A DNA stretch of 42,161 nt, taken from contig NZ_KK037166.1 in NCBI RefSeq assembly GCF_000568255.1, positions 8,816,206 through 8,858,366 on the forward strand, in the 5' to 3' direction. Both the position numbers and the translations under genes were made by a program. Source of the DNA: Kutzneria sp. 744. Its GTDB lineage: Bacteria > Actinomycetota > Actinomycetes > Mycobacteriales > Pseudonocardiaceae. The notes beneath the pieces are model-generated. The model saw only the letters and a program-made list of their open reading frames with translations, was not told the origin of the DNA and ran no database searches. The stretch's first letter is position 1; every line of letters begins with the position of its first letter. Positions 26,052-33,151 of this stretch are shown one piece after another.

Positions 26052-27524
26052 GTGCAGGACGCGCAGCTTGTCGGCGCCATCGTCGAAGGTGACCGGCAGG
26101 GGTGGGCCGAGCTCTACCAGCGGTACGCCGACCCCCTCTACACCTATTGTGTCGCTCAGTTGCAGGATCGGGACGCGGCCGCCGACGTCCTGCACGACAC
26201 CCTCATCGTCGCCGCCGAACGCGCGTCGCAGCTGCGCGACCCGGAGCGGCTGCGCCCCTGGCTGTACGCGATCGCCCGCAACGAGTGCCACCGCCGCCGG
26301 CGCAGCCTCCGCCGGCTGGTCGCGCTGGAGGAAGCCGGCGACGTGCCGGAGCCCGTCGAGGACGTGGACACCGGGCTGCGCCTGGACGAGACGCGCCGGC
26401 TGGTCCGCGACGCCGTCGAGGGGCTCAACCCCAGCGAGCGCGAGGTGCTCCAGCTCGCCGGCTCGCACGGCCTGTCCGGCCCCGAGCTGGCCTTGGCGCT
26501 GGGTGTCTCCGGCAACCACGCCAACGCGCTGCTGTCCCGGGCCCGGCAGCAGTTCGAGAAGTCGCTGGCCGCGCTGATCGTCGCCCGCACCGGCCGGGAG
26601 GCCTGCGCGGTGCTGGACGACATGCTGCATGGCTGGGACGGCCAGCTGACTCCGTTGCTGCGCAAGCGAATCGCCCGGCACATCGAGAACTGCGAGACCT
26701 GCGGCGAGAACAAGAAGCGCCGGGTCAACGCCAAGCAGCTGCTCACGCTGATCCCGTTGCTGGTGGCCGGGGCCGAGCTCCTCGAAGGGACCACACAGGA
26801 CATCGAGAACCCCGAGCTGGTCAGCTACCGGCGCGACCTGGCCGACCGAGCCGGAACGTTCCGGCGCAACGGGTTCCCGGTGGGCAACGAGCTCTGGCGT
26901 CGGCCGCCGTGGGTCACCATCGCCGCGGTCAGCACGGGCATCGCCGTGCTCGCCGCCTACGCCTTCCTGGCGCCGATCCAGGCCGACCAGAAAGAGGCGC
27001 TGCCGCCCCCGCTGGCCACCAGCGATCCCGGGTCGGCTCCGCCGCCCTTCACCACGACCGGGGAGACGAGCACCACCGTCACGACGACCGAGGACCCGAC
27101 GACCACCGCGACCACCACGTCGCGAACGGCCGCGCCGCCCAGGGGCGTCACCACGACCGGTGCGACAACAACCAGGACGACAACCAGCACCACGACGACA
27201 ACCACGACCACGACAACCCCGCCGACGTCGTCGAGCAGCGTCCCCCGGGGCGCACTCAACGTCACGCCACGCGAGATCCGACTCGACTCGGGCAAGGCCT
27301 CCGTCACCATCACCTCGAAGGGGGGACCGCTCACATGGAGCGTCAGCAGCTCCAACCCCCATGTCACGGTCTCGCCCGGCGGCGGAACCCTTGCGACGAA
27401 CGGGTCGGTGACCGTCACCGTGGCGCAGACGGCATTCGACAGCTCCGGCGGGTCCACGCTGACCTTCACCGCCACCGGCGGCCAGAGCATCACCGTGAGT
27501 GCAACTTGGCCCGTCATCTCGTGA
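26052..27524 (+). CDS. ECF sigma factor fused to zinc motif, membrane segment and Ig/BACON-like domain
   Basis: The 490-residue protein starts with ECF sigma region 2 (WAELYQRYADPLYTYCVAQL through ERLRPWLYAIARNE, about 17-85) and region 4 (LNPSEREVLQLAGSHGLSGP then GVSGNHANALLSRARQQFE, about 121-170). Next comes an anti-sigma-like zinc motif, His210-x3-Cys214-x2-Cys217. One membrane helix (about 287-307) is followed by a Thr-rich linker and a C-terminal Ig/BACON-like beta domain (about 400-490). The layout suggests a membrane-held sigma factor with a built-in anti-sigma element and an outer sensing domain. Such fused ECF types are known in actinobacteria. The start is a GTG without a strong Shine-Dalgarno. 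Confidence 0.88.
   Translation: MQDAQLVGAIVEGDRQGWAELYQRYADPLYTYCVAQLQDRDAAADVLHDTLIVAAERASQLRDPERLRPWLYAIARNECHRRRRSLRRLVALEEAGDVPEPVEDVDTGLRLDETRRLVRDAVEGLNPSEREVLQLAGSHGLSGPELALALGVSGNHANALLSRARQQFEKSLAALIVARTGREACAVLDDMLHGWDGQLTPLLRKRIARHIENCETCGENKKRRVNAKQLLTLIPLLVAGAELLEGTTQDIENPELVSYRRDLADRAGTFRRNGFPVGNELWRRPPWVTIAAVSTGIAVLAAYAFLAPIQADQKEALPPPLATSDPGSAPPPFTTTGETSTTVTTTEDPTTTATTTSRTAAPPRGVTTTGATTTRTTTSTTTTTTTTTTPPTSSSSVPRGALNVTPREIRLDSGKASVTITSKGGPLTWSVSSSNPHVTVSPGGGTLATNGSVTVTVAQTAFDSSGGSTLTFTATGGQSITVSATWPVIS
27160..27235 (+). repeat. Low-complexity threonine-codon repeat
   Basis: A run of ACC/ACG/ACA codons encodes the Thr-rich linker between the membrane helix and the outer domain of the sigma fusion. 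Such linkers are often O-glycosylated in actinobacteria; that is inference. Confidence 0.8.
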
Positions 27525-27531
27525 CGCAGAG

Positions 27532-27551
27532 AAGTCGCAGAAATTTTCTGG
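27532..27551. promoter_or_regulatory. Repeated 19-bp operator-like site, copy 1
   Basis: AGTCGCAGAAATTTTCTGG (27533-27551) contains the near-perfect palindrome CAGAAA-T-TTTCTG and lies about 97 bases before the receiver-domain ATG. It matches a second site at 28104-28124 at 16 of 19 positions, with paired compensating changes inside the palindrome. Confidence 0.5.
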
Positions 27552-27647
27552 GAAAAAGTTGTTGTTCCTCGATCTCCCCAGGTCTCCCAGCAACGGAAGC
27601 CCACTCCTGTGAGCGTCCGCACTCCACAGCCGAAGGAGACAGGCGAT

Positions 27648-28001
27648 ATGGAACTTGACACGGCGGCAACGACGCTGACCCGGGTCCCGGTGCTCGTGCG
27701 GGCCACGGACCCGATCCTGCAGGGCGGGGTCGCCGTAACGCTGCGCACCCGGCCGGAGGTCTGGCTGGTCGACGAGGACAGCGCGGAGGCGAGATCGGCG
27801 GTGGTGTTCGTGGTCGCCGACCGGCTCGACGACCAGGCCGTCAAGCTGCTGCGCACGCTGCAGTGCGGCGGCCACAGCAAGGTCGCGCTGATCGCGGGGC
27901 AGATCGACGACAACGAGATCCTCACCGCGGTCGAGAACGGGGTCTGCTTGCCCTTACTCGCCGAAATCGAGCTTGGAGGCACCACTTTCTTAACAGCGTA
28001 A
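27648..28001 (+). CDS. Receiver-like N-terminal half of a response regulator (possible broken gene)
   Basis: The 117-residue product resembles a degenerate receiver: VPVLVRATDPILQGGVAVTL, VVFVVADRLDDQAVKLL and VALIAGQIDDNEILTAVENG. The usual phospho-acceptor pattern is not obvious. The conserved part stops at ENGVC, and the last residues (LPLLAEIELGGTTFLTA) do not look like a receiver. The ATG at 27648 follows AAGGAGA. A LuxR helix-turn-helix is encoded 127 bases downstream. Together the two make a normal NarL-type regulator with the joining segment replaced, so this is either a split regulator or a pseudogene. It is placed beside eCIS genes. Confidence 0.7.
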   Translation: MELDTAATTLTRVPVLVRATDPILQGGVAVTLRTRPEVWLVDEDSAEARSAVVFVVADRLDDQAVKLLRTLQCGGHSKVALIAGQIDDNEILTAVENGVCLPLLAEIELGGTTFLTA

Positions 28002-28128
28002 GGAGTAGCATTTCCGCTTATCTCTGTACACTAGATGTGCCCGATCGATCACCCCGAGGCTGTAAAAACAGACACGCCTCTTTGAGTTGTCGGGATGTCC
28101 GGGGGAGTCACAGAGATTCTCTGGTACC
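28002..28128. other. Lower-GC segment between the two regulator halves
   Basis: From about 27947 the sequence becomes visibly less GC-rich than its neighbours until about 28160. It holds no gene of its own, a bulged hairpin candidate (GAGGC at 28056, GCCTC at 28076) and TACACT (28027-28032) as a possible -10. I see no clear terminal inverted repeats or target duplication. Confidence 0.4.
28104..28124. promoter_or_regulatory. Repeated 19-bp operator-like site, copy 2
   Basis: AGTCACAGAGATTCTCTGG ends a few bases before the ATG at 28129. The core CAGAGA-T-TCTCTG is a perfect gapped palindrome. Relative to copy 1 the changes at the fifth and ninth core positions are complementary, preserving symmetry. 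Confidence 0.55.
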
Positions 28129-28464
28129 ATGTTCTGGGCCCACCAGTTTGGTGCGGCTGGCCCAGCCGTGGCCACCGGCGACGGCGCGCTGCCGCCCGAC
28201 CGGCTGGGCCGGCTGCTGGACCGGGTCGCCCGCCTGCAGCGCAACGTGCTGGAGCCGCGCGGCCTGCACCTGGGCGGCACCTCCGCCCGGGAGATCGAGG
28301 TGCTGCGGCTGGTCGCGGAAGGCTTCTCCACCAAGGAGATCGCCGAGCAGCTGTGCTACTCGCAGCGCACCGTGAAGGCGATCATGCACGACATCACCAA
28401 CCGCTTCCACCTGCGCAACCGCCCGCACGCCGTGGCCTACGCGCTGCGTGAAGGCCTTATCTGA
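28129..28464 (+). CDS. LuxR-type DNA-binding protein (C-terminal half of the split regulator)
   Basis: The 111-residue product has a LuxR helix-turn-helix (TSAREIEVLRLVAEGFSTKE, then IAEQLCYSQRTVKAIMHDIT, about 44-95) preceded by the linker ATGDGALPPDRLGRLLDRVA that normally follows a receiver. The first 13 residues (MFWAHQFGAAGPA) look unrelated to the family. I chose the ATG at 28129; a TTG at 28087 is possible. It could work as a stand-alone regulator like other single-domain LuxR proteins. Its position next to the contractile-injection genes makes it the best local candidate to control them. Confidence 0.75.
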   Translation: MFWAHQFGAAGPAVATGDGALPPDRLGRLLDRVARLQRNVLEPRGLHLGGTSAREIEVLRLVAEGFSTKEIAEQLCYSQRTVKAIMHDITNRFHLRNRPHAVAYALREGLI

Positions 28465-28476
28465 TCAGGGTTTTGC

Positions 28477-28519
28477 ACACTTCGAGGGGCGGCGCGGACG
28501 GCCGCCCCTCGAAGCGTGT
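28477..28519. terminator. Bidirectional terminator hairpin
   Basis: A perfect 13-bp stem (28481-28493 with 28501-28513) and 7-base loop is extended by ACAC/GTGT after a two-base bulge. It lies between the convergent LuxR gene and the minus-strand eCIS cargo operon and can serve both. Confidence 0.85.
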
Positions 28520-28525
28520 TCCGGG

Positions 28526-29167
28526 TCAGTGCCAGTACCCGGCGCCGGTCCCCACGACCTCGGCGTTGTAGTGCTGGCTCCAGCTCACCAGGTGCGAGAA
28601 GAACCCGTTGAGCGTCACGCTGAGCTGGATCGGCAGGGCGGCGATCGGCCCCGAGTTGGCGTCGCCGCGGTTCATCGCGTGGTTGGGCACGATCACCCGC
28701 ACGTCGACGGAGAAGTCGGGCGGCAGGTAGCTGACCGAGATCCACGGCGCCACGTAGTCGAGGTAGCGGCCGACGCCGTTGTGGCTGGCGCCGTAGTAGT
28801 AGGACACGCCGACCTGGAAGTCGTAGTCGGCCTGCCACACCCGCCACCACTCGCTGGACGCCTTGTAGTGCCGGCTGATGTTGCCCGGCTCGGAGGCCCA
28901 GCCGGTCAGCGTCATCGGGTCGACCCCGGCCGGCACGGCGTTGGCGTACTCGGTGGCGTTGATGCTGGCCGAGTTGTGCAGCAGGTCGATCACGGTCTTG
29001 CCGACGTTGACGATGGTGTCGACGGCGCTGTCGCCGCCGATGGTCTCCTCGCCCGGGCCGGTGCCGGCCAGCTGGTCGCTGGCGTTGTACACGGCGAAGC
29101 TGCCTTCGTCGGCCTGGAGCGCCTGTTCGAAGTCGCTCTGGCTGACCTGGGGTGTGGTGTCGGTCAT
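28526..29167 (-). CDS. Unknown 213-residue protein, putative eCIS cargo or effector
   Basis: I do not recognise a family. The protein has no signal peptide or clear membrane helix. After an acidic, Gln-rich start (SQSDFEQALQADEGSF) comes a helix-like stretch (DTIVNVGKTVIDLLHNSASI), then an aromatic-rich middle (SSEWWRVWQADYDFQVGVSY) and a strand-rich C-terminus ending GAGYWH, which suggests a beta-sandwich. The ATG follows GTAGGAGAC. It lies 9 bases after the cysteine-peptidase gene, last in the operon with the PAAR and DUF4255 genes. That position suggests a payload or tip-associated protein of the injection system; this is inferred from context only. Confidence 0.75.
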   Translation of the reverse strand: MTDTTPQVSQSDFEQALQADEGSFAVYNASDQLAGTGPGEETIGGDSAVDTIVNVGKTVIDLLHNSASINATEYANAVPAGVDPMTLTGWASEPGNISRHYKASSEWWRVWQADYDFQVGVSYYYGASHNGVGRYLDYVAPWISVSYLPPDFSVDVRVIVPNHAMNRGDANSGPIAALPIQLSVTLNGFFSHLVSWSQHYNAEVVGTGAGYWH

Positions 29168-29176
29168 GGTTGTCTC

Positions 29177-29641
29177 CTACCGGGTCGCGAAGATGTTGGC
29201 GCGCGAGTTCGCACCCAGCTCGAACGAGCGCTCGAACGTCTCGTAGTCCAGCTGCTGCGGGCCGTGGATCGGGTCGTTGTAGTACATCCAGGTGCCGGCC
29301 GTCGTGCCGTCCGAGTAGATGCCGTACAGGACGACGGCGTGGCTGACGTGGCCGGTCATGCCCTGCTTGATAACGATCCACAGTGGACCGTGGTCGGACA
29401 GCTCGGTCACCCAGTACGAGGGCCAGCCGCAGGCCGGGTAGACCTCGCGCACGCCCCACTGGATGGCGATCGGCTCGATGTGGTCCCAGGTCATGGCCAC
29501 GTCCCGGTTCTCGCCGAGCACGCTGTCCAGGTCGGAGCCGACCAGCATCGCGATGCCCGCGGCCCAGCAGCTGGTGTTGTCGTGCTGGTAGACCATGCCG
29601 ACGGTCTCGCTGTGGCTGAACGGCTCCCACGGTTCTGTCAT
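29177..29641 (-). CDS. Papain-like cysteine peptidase, putative eCIS effector
   Basis: The 154-residue protein fits the small papain-like cysteine-peptidase group (C39/C70, AvrRpt2-like). Candidate catalytic residues are Cys25 in DNTSCWAAGIAML, His101 in HVSHAVVLYGI and Asn122 or Asp123 in MYYNDPIHGP, with Gln19 as possible oxyanion residue. There is no signal peptide and no C-terminal anchor, so it is not obviously secreted by Sec. It starts 2 bases after the PAAR gene stop. Small cysteine peptidases of this fold are known as delivered bacterial effectors, so delivery by the adjacent injection system is a reasonable hypothesis. Processing of an injection-system component is the alternative. 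Confidence 0.8.
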   Translation of the reverse strand: MTEPWEPFSHSETVGMVYQHDNTSCWAAGIAMLVGSDLDSVLGENRDVAMTWDHIEPIAIQWGVREVYPACGWPSYWVTELSDHGPLWIVIKQGMTGHVSHAVVLYGIYSDGTTAGTWMYYNDPIHGPQQLDYETFERSFELGANSRANIFATR

Positions 29642-29643
29642 GT

Positions 29644-30036
29644 CTAACCGCCGATCATCACGGTGCCCGCGCCGACGATGGAGCTCGTCGGCGACGGCGC
29701 TGGGTCGTTGCAGGTGGTCACCGGGTCCCCGACGCGGGCGGCCGGCTTGTTGTTGATCATCACCGAGGAGCTGCCCTGGGTGACGGTGCCCTGATTGGTC
29801 GGCGGCACCTGGAAAGGGCCGCCCTGCGGCACGTGCGGCGGCGAGTTGGTGGCCGTGCTGCCCACGGTCGCCGCCGGCATGCCGCCGATCGTCACGTTGG
29901 TGCTGCAGCCGCCGGTGATCTTGCCGGCGAACGGGCTCGGCAGCGGCGTCGGCACCGGGCCGCCGGGCGACGGGATCATCACGATGTGCACGTCCGTGCC
30001 GACGACCTGGTCCCCCTGCTTGGCCCCGAAGCTCAT
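29644..30036 (-). CDS. PAAR-domain spike tip protein
   Basis: The 130-residue protein has the repeated short strand-turn pattern of PAAR proteins: DVHIVMIPSPGGPVPTPLPS, TNVTIGGMPAATVGSTATN, SSVMINNKPAARVGDPVTTC and a last TVMIGG. It would form the sharp cone on the VgrG-like spike of a contractile system. The ATG at 30036 follows GAGGAG and overlaps the DUF4255 stop (ATGA). The two following genes encode a cysteine peptidase and an unknown protein, a layout often seen for tip-associated cargo. Confidence 0.93.
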   Translation of the reverse strand: MSFGAKQGDQVVGTDVHIVMIPSPGGPVPTPLPSPFAGKITGGCSTNVTIGGMPAATVGSTATNSPPHVPQGGPFQVPPTNQGTVTQGSSSVMINNKPAARVGDPVTTCNDPAPSPTSSIVGAGTVMIGG

Positions 30037-30575
30037 GACGTCTCCTCGATCCGCTTGCGGGACCACTGCTTCTTGCCGTTCGACGCGGTCGGCAGCGGCC
30101 GCACGGTGTTGGCCACGCCCAGGTGCACCGCCTCGGCCGGCTTGGCCAGCTCGGTGTCGAGCGCCGGCGTGTGCAGCGCGTTGACCGTCAGCACGAACGA
30201 CGCCACCGGCGGGAAACCCAGCTCGCACGGCATGGCCTGGCCCAGCTTGAGGTCCAGCCCGGTGTCCTCGTCGGTCAGGGCGATCAGGGCCTGCCCCAAC
30301 AGTTCGTGCTCGGCCTCGGGATCCGCGGCGTGGGCCTGGACCACATAGGACAGTTGGTAGCGGCGGGTCGGCGCGCGCCGACCGAGCAGCGTGCCGTCCG
30401 CGCCCCGCACGTCGTCCCAGCCGGCCGACCGGCCGCCGGTGTCGTCCCGCAGCCCGAACAGGGTGAGGGAGACGGCCGGCTGCCTGTCGTCGGGCGCGGC
30501 CAGCAGAACGGCGGTACCGTCCGGCAGCCGCTTCCGCAGCAGGTCGCGCAGCGACTGGTCAACTCCTGGGATCAC
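30033..30575 (-). CDS. DUF4255 protein, putative tail terminator/cap of the eCIS
   Basis: The 180-residue product (from GTG at 30575) matches DUF4255, the family of the Pvc16/Afp16-type terminator. It begins IPGVDQSLRDLLRKRLPDGT, continues with VSLTLFGLRDD, a central RRYQLSYVVQAHAADPEAEH strand and helix, LLGQALIAL and ends in a basic tail. The frame is open 54 codons further upstream, but that part is low-complexity and covers the divergent promoter region. No strong Shine-Dalgarno precedes the GTG, so a leaderless or near-leaderless transcript is possible. It heads the minus-strand operon with PAAR and cargo candidates. Confidence 0.88.
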   Translation of the reverse strand: MIPGVDQSLRDLLRKRLPDGTAVLLAAPDDRQPAVSLTLFGLRDDTGGRSAGWDDVRGADGTLLGRRAPTRRYQLSYVVQAHAADPEAEHELLGQALIALTDEDTGLDLKLGQAMPCELGFPPVASFVLTVNALHTPALDTELAKPAEAVHLGVANTVRPLPTASNGKKQWSRKRIEETS

Positions 30576-30758
30576 AGCATCGAGTGTCCGTGTCGGACAC
30601 CGGCGGCCGCAGTGGCGGACAGGCGTCCTTTCGGACCCATCGGTCTCGCCCCTAGGGGCAGACCTGCCCGCCCTTCGTCCCGCCCCGCAGCCGCTGCCCT
30701 CCTGTCCCCCTGATTGGACAGGATGACGTGGTCGCAAGTGTCTGTCAGGGAGGGCCCG
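30576..30758. promoter_or_regulatory. Divergent eCIS control region with several inverted repeats
   Basis: This 183-base gap separates the two eCIS operons. It contains GTGTCCG-TGT-CGGACAC (30584-30600), the perfect palindrome GCCCCTAGGGGC (30648-30659) and CCTGTCC-N8-GGACAGG (30701-30722). Extra CGGAC motifs occur at 30616 and 30632. The recurring TGTCC/GGACA element suggests several binding sites for one regulator. Clear -35/-10 boxes were not found. Confidence 0.55.
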
Positions 30759-32270
30759 ATGCCAAGCAGCTACCTCGCGCCCGGCGTGTACATGGAGGAA
30801 GTCTCATCGGGCTCGCGGCCGATCGAGGCCGTCGGGACCGCGGTCGCCGCCTTCGTCGGATTCGCCGAGCAGGGGCCGGTCAACGAGCCGGTCCTGGTCA
30901 CCAGCTGGACCCAGTTCAAGCGCGCCTTCGGCGACTTCGTCGACGGCTACTACCTCGCGCACGCCGTCTACGGCTACTTCCTCAACGGCGGCGGCACCGC
31001 GTACGTGGTGCGCGTCGGCGGGGCGTCCGGCGGCGACGGGGCGGCGCCGGTGGCCGAGCTGCCGTCCTCGGTGGACGGCCGCGCCGCGCTGACCGTCTCG
31101 GCCAAGCGTGCCGAGTCCGGCATCAGCGTCGAGGTGCAGCCGGCCGGCGAGCCCACCGACGACACCTTCAAGCTCGTGGTCAAGCGGGCCGGCCAGCCGG
31201 TCGAGACCTTCGACAACGTCACCACCAAGCGCGGCGCCAACAACGTCGTCACGGTCGTGCGGGCCCAGTCCGAGCTGATCACCGTCGAGGACACCAAGGG
31301 CGGCCGCGTGGTCGCCGTGCCGCAGATCGGCGAGGTCGCCCTGCCCGCGGGCGGGGCCGAGGTCGTCTCCGCCGGCGACTACGTCGGCAACTCGGCCGAC
31401 CGCACCGGTTTCGGCGGCCTGGAGGCCATCGACAACGTCACCATGCTGGCCGTGCCCGACCTGATGGCCGCCTACCAGCACGGCAAGATCTCGCTGGACG
31501 ACGTCAAGGCCGTGCAGCTGGCCATGATCGCCCACTGCGAGCTGATGTCCGACCGCGTGGCCATCCTGGACACCCCGCCCGGCCTCAACGCCCAGCGCGT
31601 CAAGGAATGGCGGATGGACTTCACCGGCTACGACTCCAAGTACGCCGCCATGTACTGGCCGTGGGTCAAGGTCGCCGACCCGGTGGCCGGCAAGCAGGTC
31701 TTCGTGCCGCCGAGCGGCCACATGGCCGGCATCTGGGCCCGCAATGACAGCACCCGCGGCGTGCACAAGGCCCCGGCCAACGAGGTCGTGCGCGGCGCGG
31801 TGACGCTGGAGCTCAACATCACCAAGGGCGAGCACGACACGCTCAACCCGGTGTCGGTCAACTGCATCCGCTCCTTCCCCGGGCAGGGCATCCGGGTCTG
31901 GGGCGCGCGCACGCTGTCCAGCGACCCGGAGTGGCGCTACCTCAACGTGCGGCGGCTGTTCAACTACGTGGAGAAGTCGATCCTCCAGGGCACCAACTGG
32001 GTCGTGTTCGAGCCCAACGACCCGAAGCTGTGGGACTCGGTCAAGCGCACCATCACCATGTTCCTGCGCCGGGTGTGGCGGGACGGGGCGCTGTTCGGCC
32101 GCACCCCGGCCGAGGCGTTCTTCGTCAAGTGCGACGAGGAGAACAACCCGCCGGAGAACCGCGACGCCGGCATCCTCACCGTGGAGCTGGGCATCGCCCC
32201 GGTCAAGCCGGCCGAGTTCGTGGTGTTCCGCATCTCCCAGTTCTCCGAGGGCGCTTCGCTCGAAGAGTAG
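30759..32270 (+). CDS. eCIS contractile sheath protein
   Basis: The 503-residue protein is a phage-tail-sheath family member. It starts with the classic MPSSYLAPGVYMEEVSSGSR arm used for inter-subunit linking, continues with FVGFAEQGPVNEPVLVTSWT and has a conserved C-terminal domain (GIRVWGARTLSS, WRYLNVRRLFNYVEKSI, PAEAFFVKCDEENNPPENRD). It should form the outer contractile tube that drives the needle. The ATG at 30759 follows GGGAGGG; an upstream in-frame start at 30714 lies in promoter palindromes. It is the first gene of the plus operon. Only one sheath gene is present, unlike the several of Afp and PVC. Confidence 0.96.
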   Translation: MPSSYLAPGVYMEEVSSGSRPIEAVGTAVAAFVGFAEQGPVNEPVLVTSWTQFKRAFGDFVDGYYLAHAVYGYFLNGGGTAYVVRVGGASGGDGAAPVAELPSSVDGRAALTVSAKRAESGISVEVQPAGEPTDDTFKLVVKRAGQPVETFDNVTTKRGANNVVTVVRAQSELITVEDTKGGRVVAVPQIGEVALPAGGAEVVSAGDYVGNSADRTGFGGLEAIDNVTMLAVPDLMAAYQHGKISLDDVKAVQLAMIAHCELMSDRVAILDTPPGLNAQRVKEWRMDFTGYDSKYAAMYWPWVKVADPVAGKQVFVPPSGHMAGIWARNDSTRGVHKAPANEVVRGAVTLELNITKGEHDTLNPVSVNCIRSFPGQGIRVWGARTLSSDPEWRYLNVRRLFNYVEKSILQGTNWVVFEPNDPKLWDSVKRTITMFLRRVWRDGALFGRTPAEAFFVKCDEENNPPENRDAGILTVELGIAPVKPAEFVVFRISQFSEGASLEE

Positions 32271-32303
32271 TCCCCGCATACTGTCCACAAAGGAGACACG
32301 ACG

Positions 32304-32765
32304 ATGCCTTCCGGACTCGGTCCCAACCAGCCGAGCGACGCGCTCACCGCGGCCCGCTTCTCCATCACCATCGACGGCTACGAGATCGCCTCGTTCGCGG
32401 AGCTGCTCGGCATCACCACCGAGGTCGAGGCGGTCGAGCTGATGGAGTCCACCGACAAGTCGGTGGTGCTCAAGAAGCTGCCCGGCAAGGTCAAGCCGCC
32501 GACGCTGGTGCTCAAGCGGGGCAAGAACGCCAGCATGGAGCTGTGGGCGTGGCACGAGGCCGTGCTCAACGGCGACATCGTGGCCGCCCGCAAGAGCTGC
32601 TCGCTGGTGATGTACTCCACCGACGGCAAGCCGGTGGCCCGCTACCACCTTGAGCACGCGTGGCCGTCCAAGCTGGAGATCGGCGGCCTGAAGGCCGGCG
32701 CCAGCGAGGTGCTGATGGAGACGGTGACGCTGGTCTGCGAGCACATCCAGCGGGTGGCGCCGTGA
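32304..32765 (+). CDS. eCIS inner tube protein (first of three tube-like proteins)
   Basis: The 153-residue protein belongs to the T4 gp19-like tail tube family. The beta-barrel core shows as FSITIDGYEIASFAELLGIT, followed by the TLVLKRGKNASMELWAWHEA strand-helix and ARYHLEHAWPSKLEIGGLKA, then VLMETVTLVCEHIQRV. It probably polymerises as the main needle inside the sheath. A good Shine-Dalgarno (AAAGGAGA) precedes the ATG. Its stop overlaps the GTG of the next gene. Confidence 0.94.
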   Translation: MPSGLGPNQPSDALTAARFSITIDGYEIASFAELLGITTEVEAVELMESTDKSVVLKKLPGKVKPPTLVLKRGKNASMELWAWHEAVLNGDIVAARKSCSLVMYSTDGKPVARYHLEHAWPSKLEIGGLKAGASEVLMETVTLVCEHIQRVAP

Positions 32766-33151
32766 CTGCCGTGCAGGAGACCCTCCGCACCGAGTACCCG
32801 TTCTCGCTGCCCCGCGGCTATGTGGATGAGAACGGCCGGCTGCACCGCAACGGGGTCATGCGCCTGGCCACCGCCCGGGACGAGATCACCACGCAGGCCG
32901 ACCAGCGCGCCAAGCAGAATCCCGCGTACCTCACGGTGTTGCTGCTGGAGCGCACGGTCACCGAGCTCGGCGATCTGTCCGCAGTGGACACGTTCGTCAT
33001 CGAGAACCTGTTCGCCTCGGACCTGGCGTTCCTTCAGGACCTGTACCGGCGGATCAACCAGGACGGCCACACCGAGGTCGCCGTCAGCTGCCCGCACTGC
33101 GGCAAGGACTTCGGGGTCGACATCGCCGGTGATGCGCCGGGGGGATCCTGA
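32762..33151 (+). CDS. eCIS tail assembly protein with CxxC motif
   Basis: The 129-residue protein resembles the phage tail assembly (gp41/chaperone-like) proteins found after the tube gene in eCIS and Mu-like tails: EYPFSLPRGYVDENGRLHRN, GVMRLATARDE, AYLTVLLLERTVTELGDLSA and LFASDLAFLQDLYRRIN. A CPHCGKDF motif near the end could bind metal with a partner. Start GTG overlaps the tube stop (GTGA). Its stop overlaps the apparent CTG start of the next small gene. Likely an assembly factor rather than part of the finished needle. Confidence 0.85.
   Translation: MTAVQETLRTEYPFSLPRGYVDENGRLHRNGVMRLATARDEITTQADQRAKQNPAYLTVLLLERTVTELGDLSAVDTFVIENLFASDLAFLQDLYRRINQDGHTEVAVSCPHCGKDFGVDIAGDAPGGS

Noticed and set aside
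25750-26577. A 275-codon plus frame covering the pre-sigma gap
   Set aside because: It overlaps the sigma gene in another frame and its product has no domain; the gap is better read as control DNA.
27160-27235. CRISPR-like or tandem repeat array
   Set aside because: It is a coding Thr-codon run in one frame with no spacers.
28056-28080. Terminator hairpin GAGGC/GCCTC after the receiver ORF
   Set aside because: The stem is short and asymmetrically bulged; not strong enough to call.
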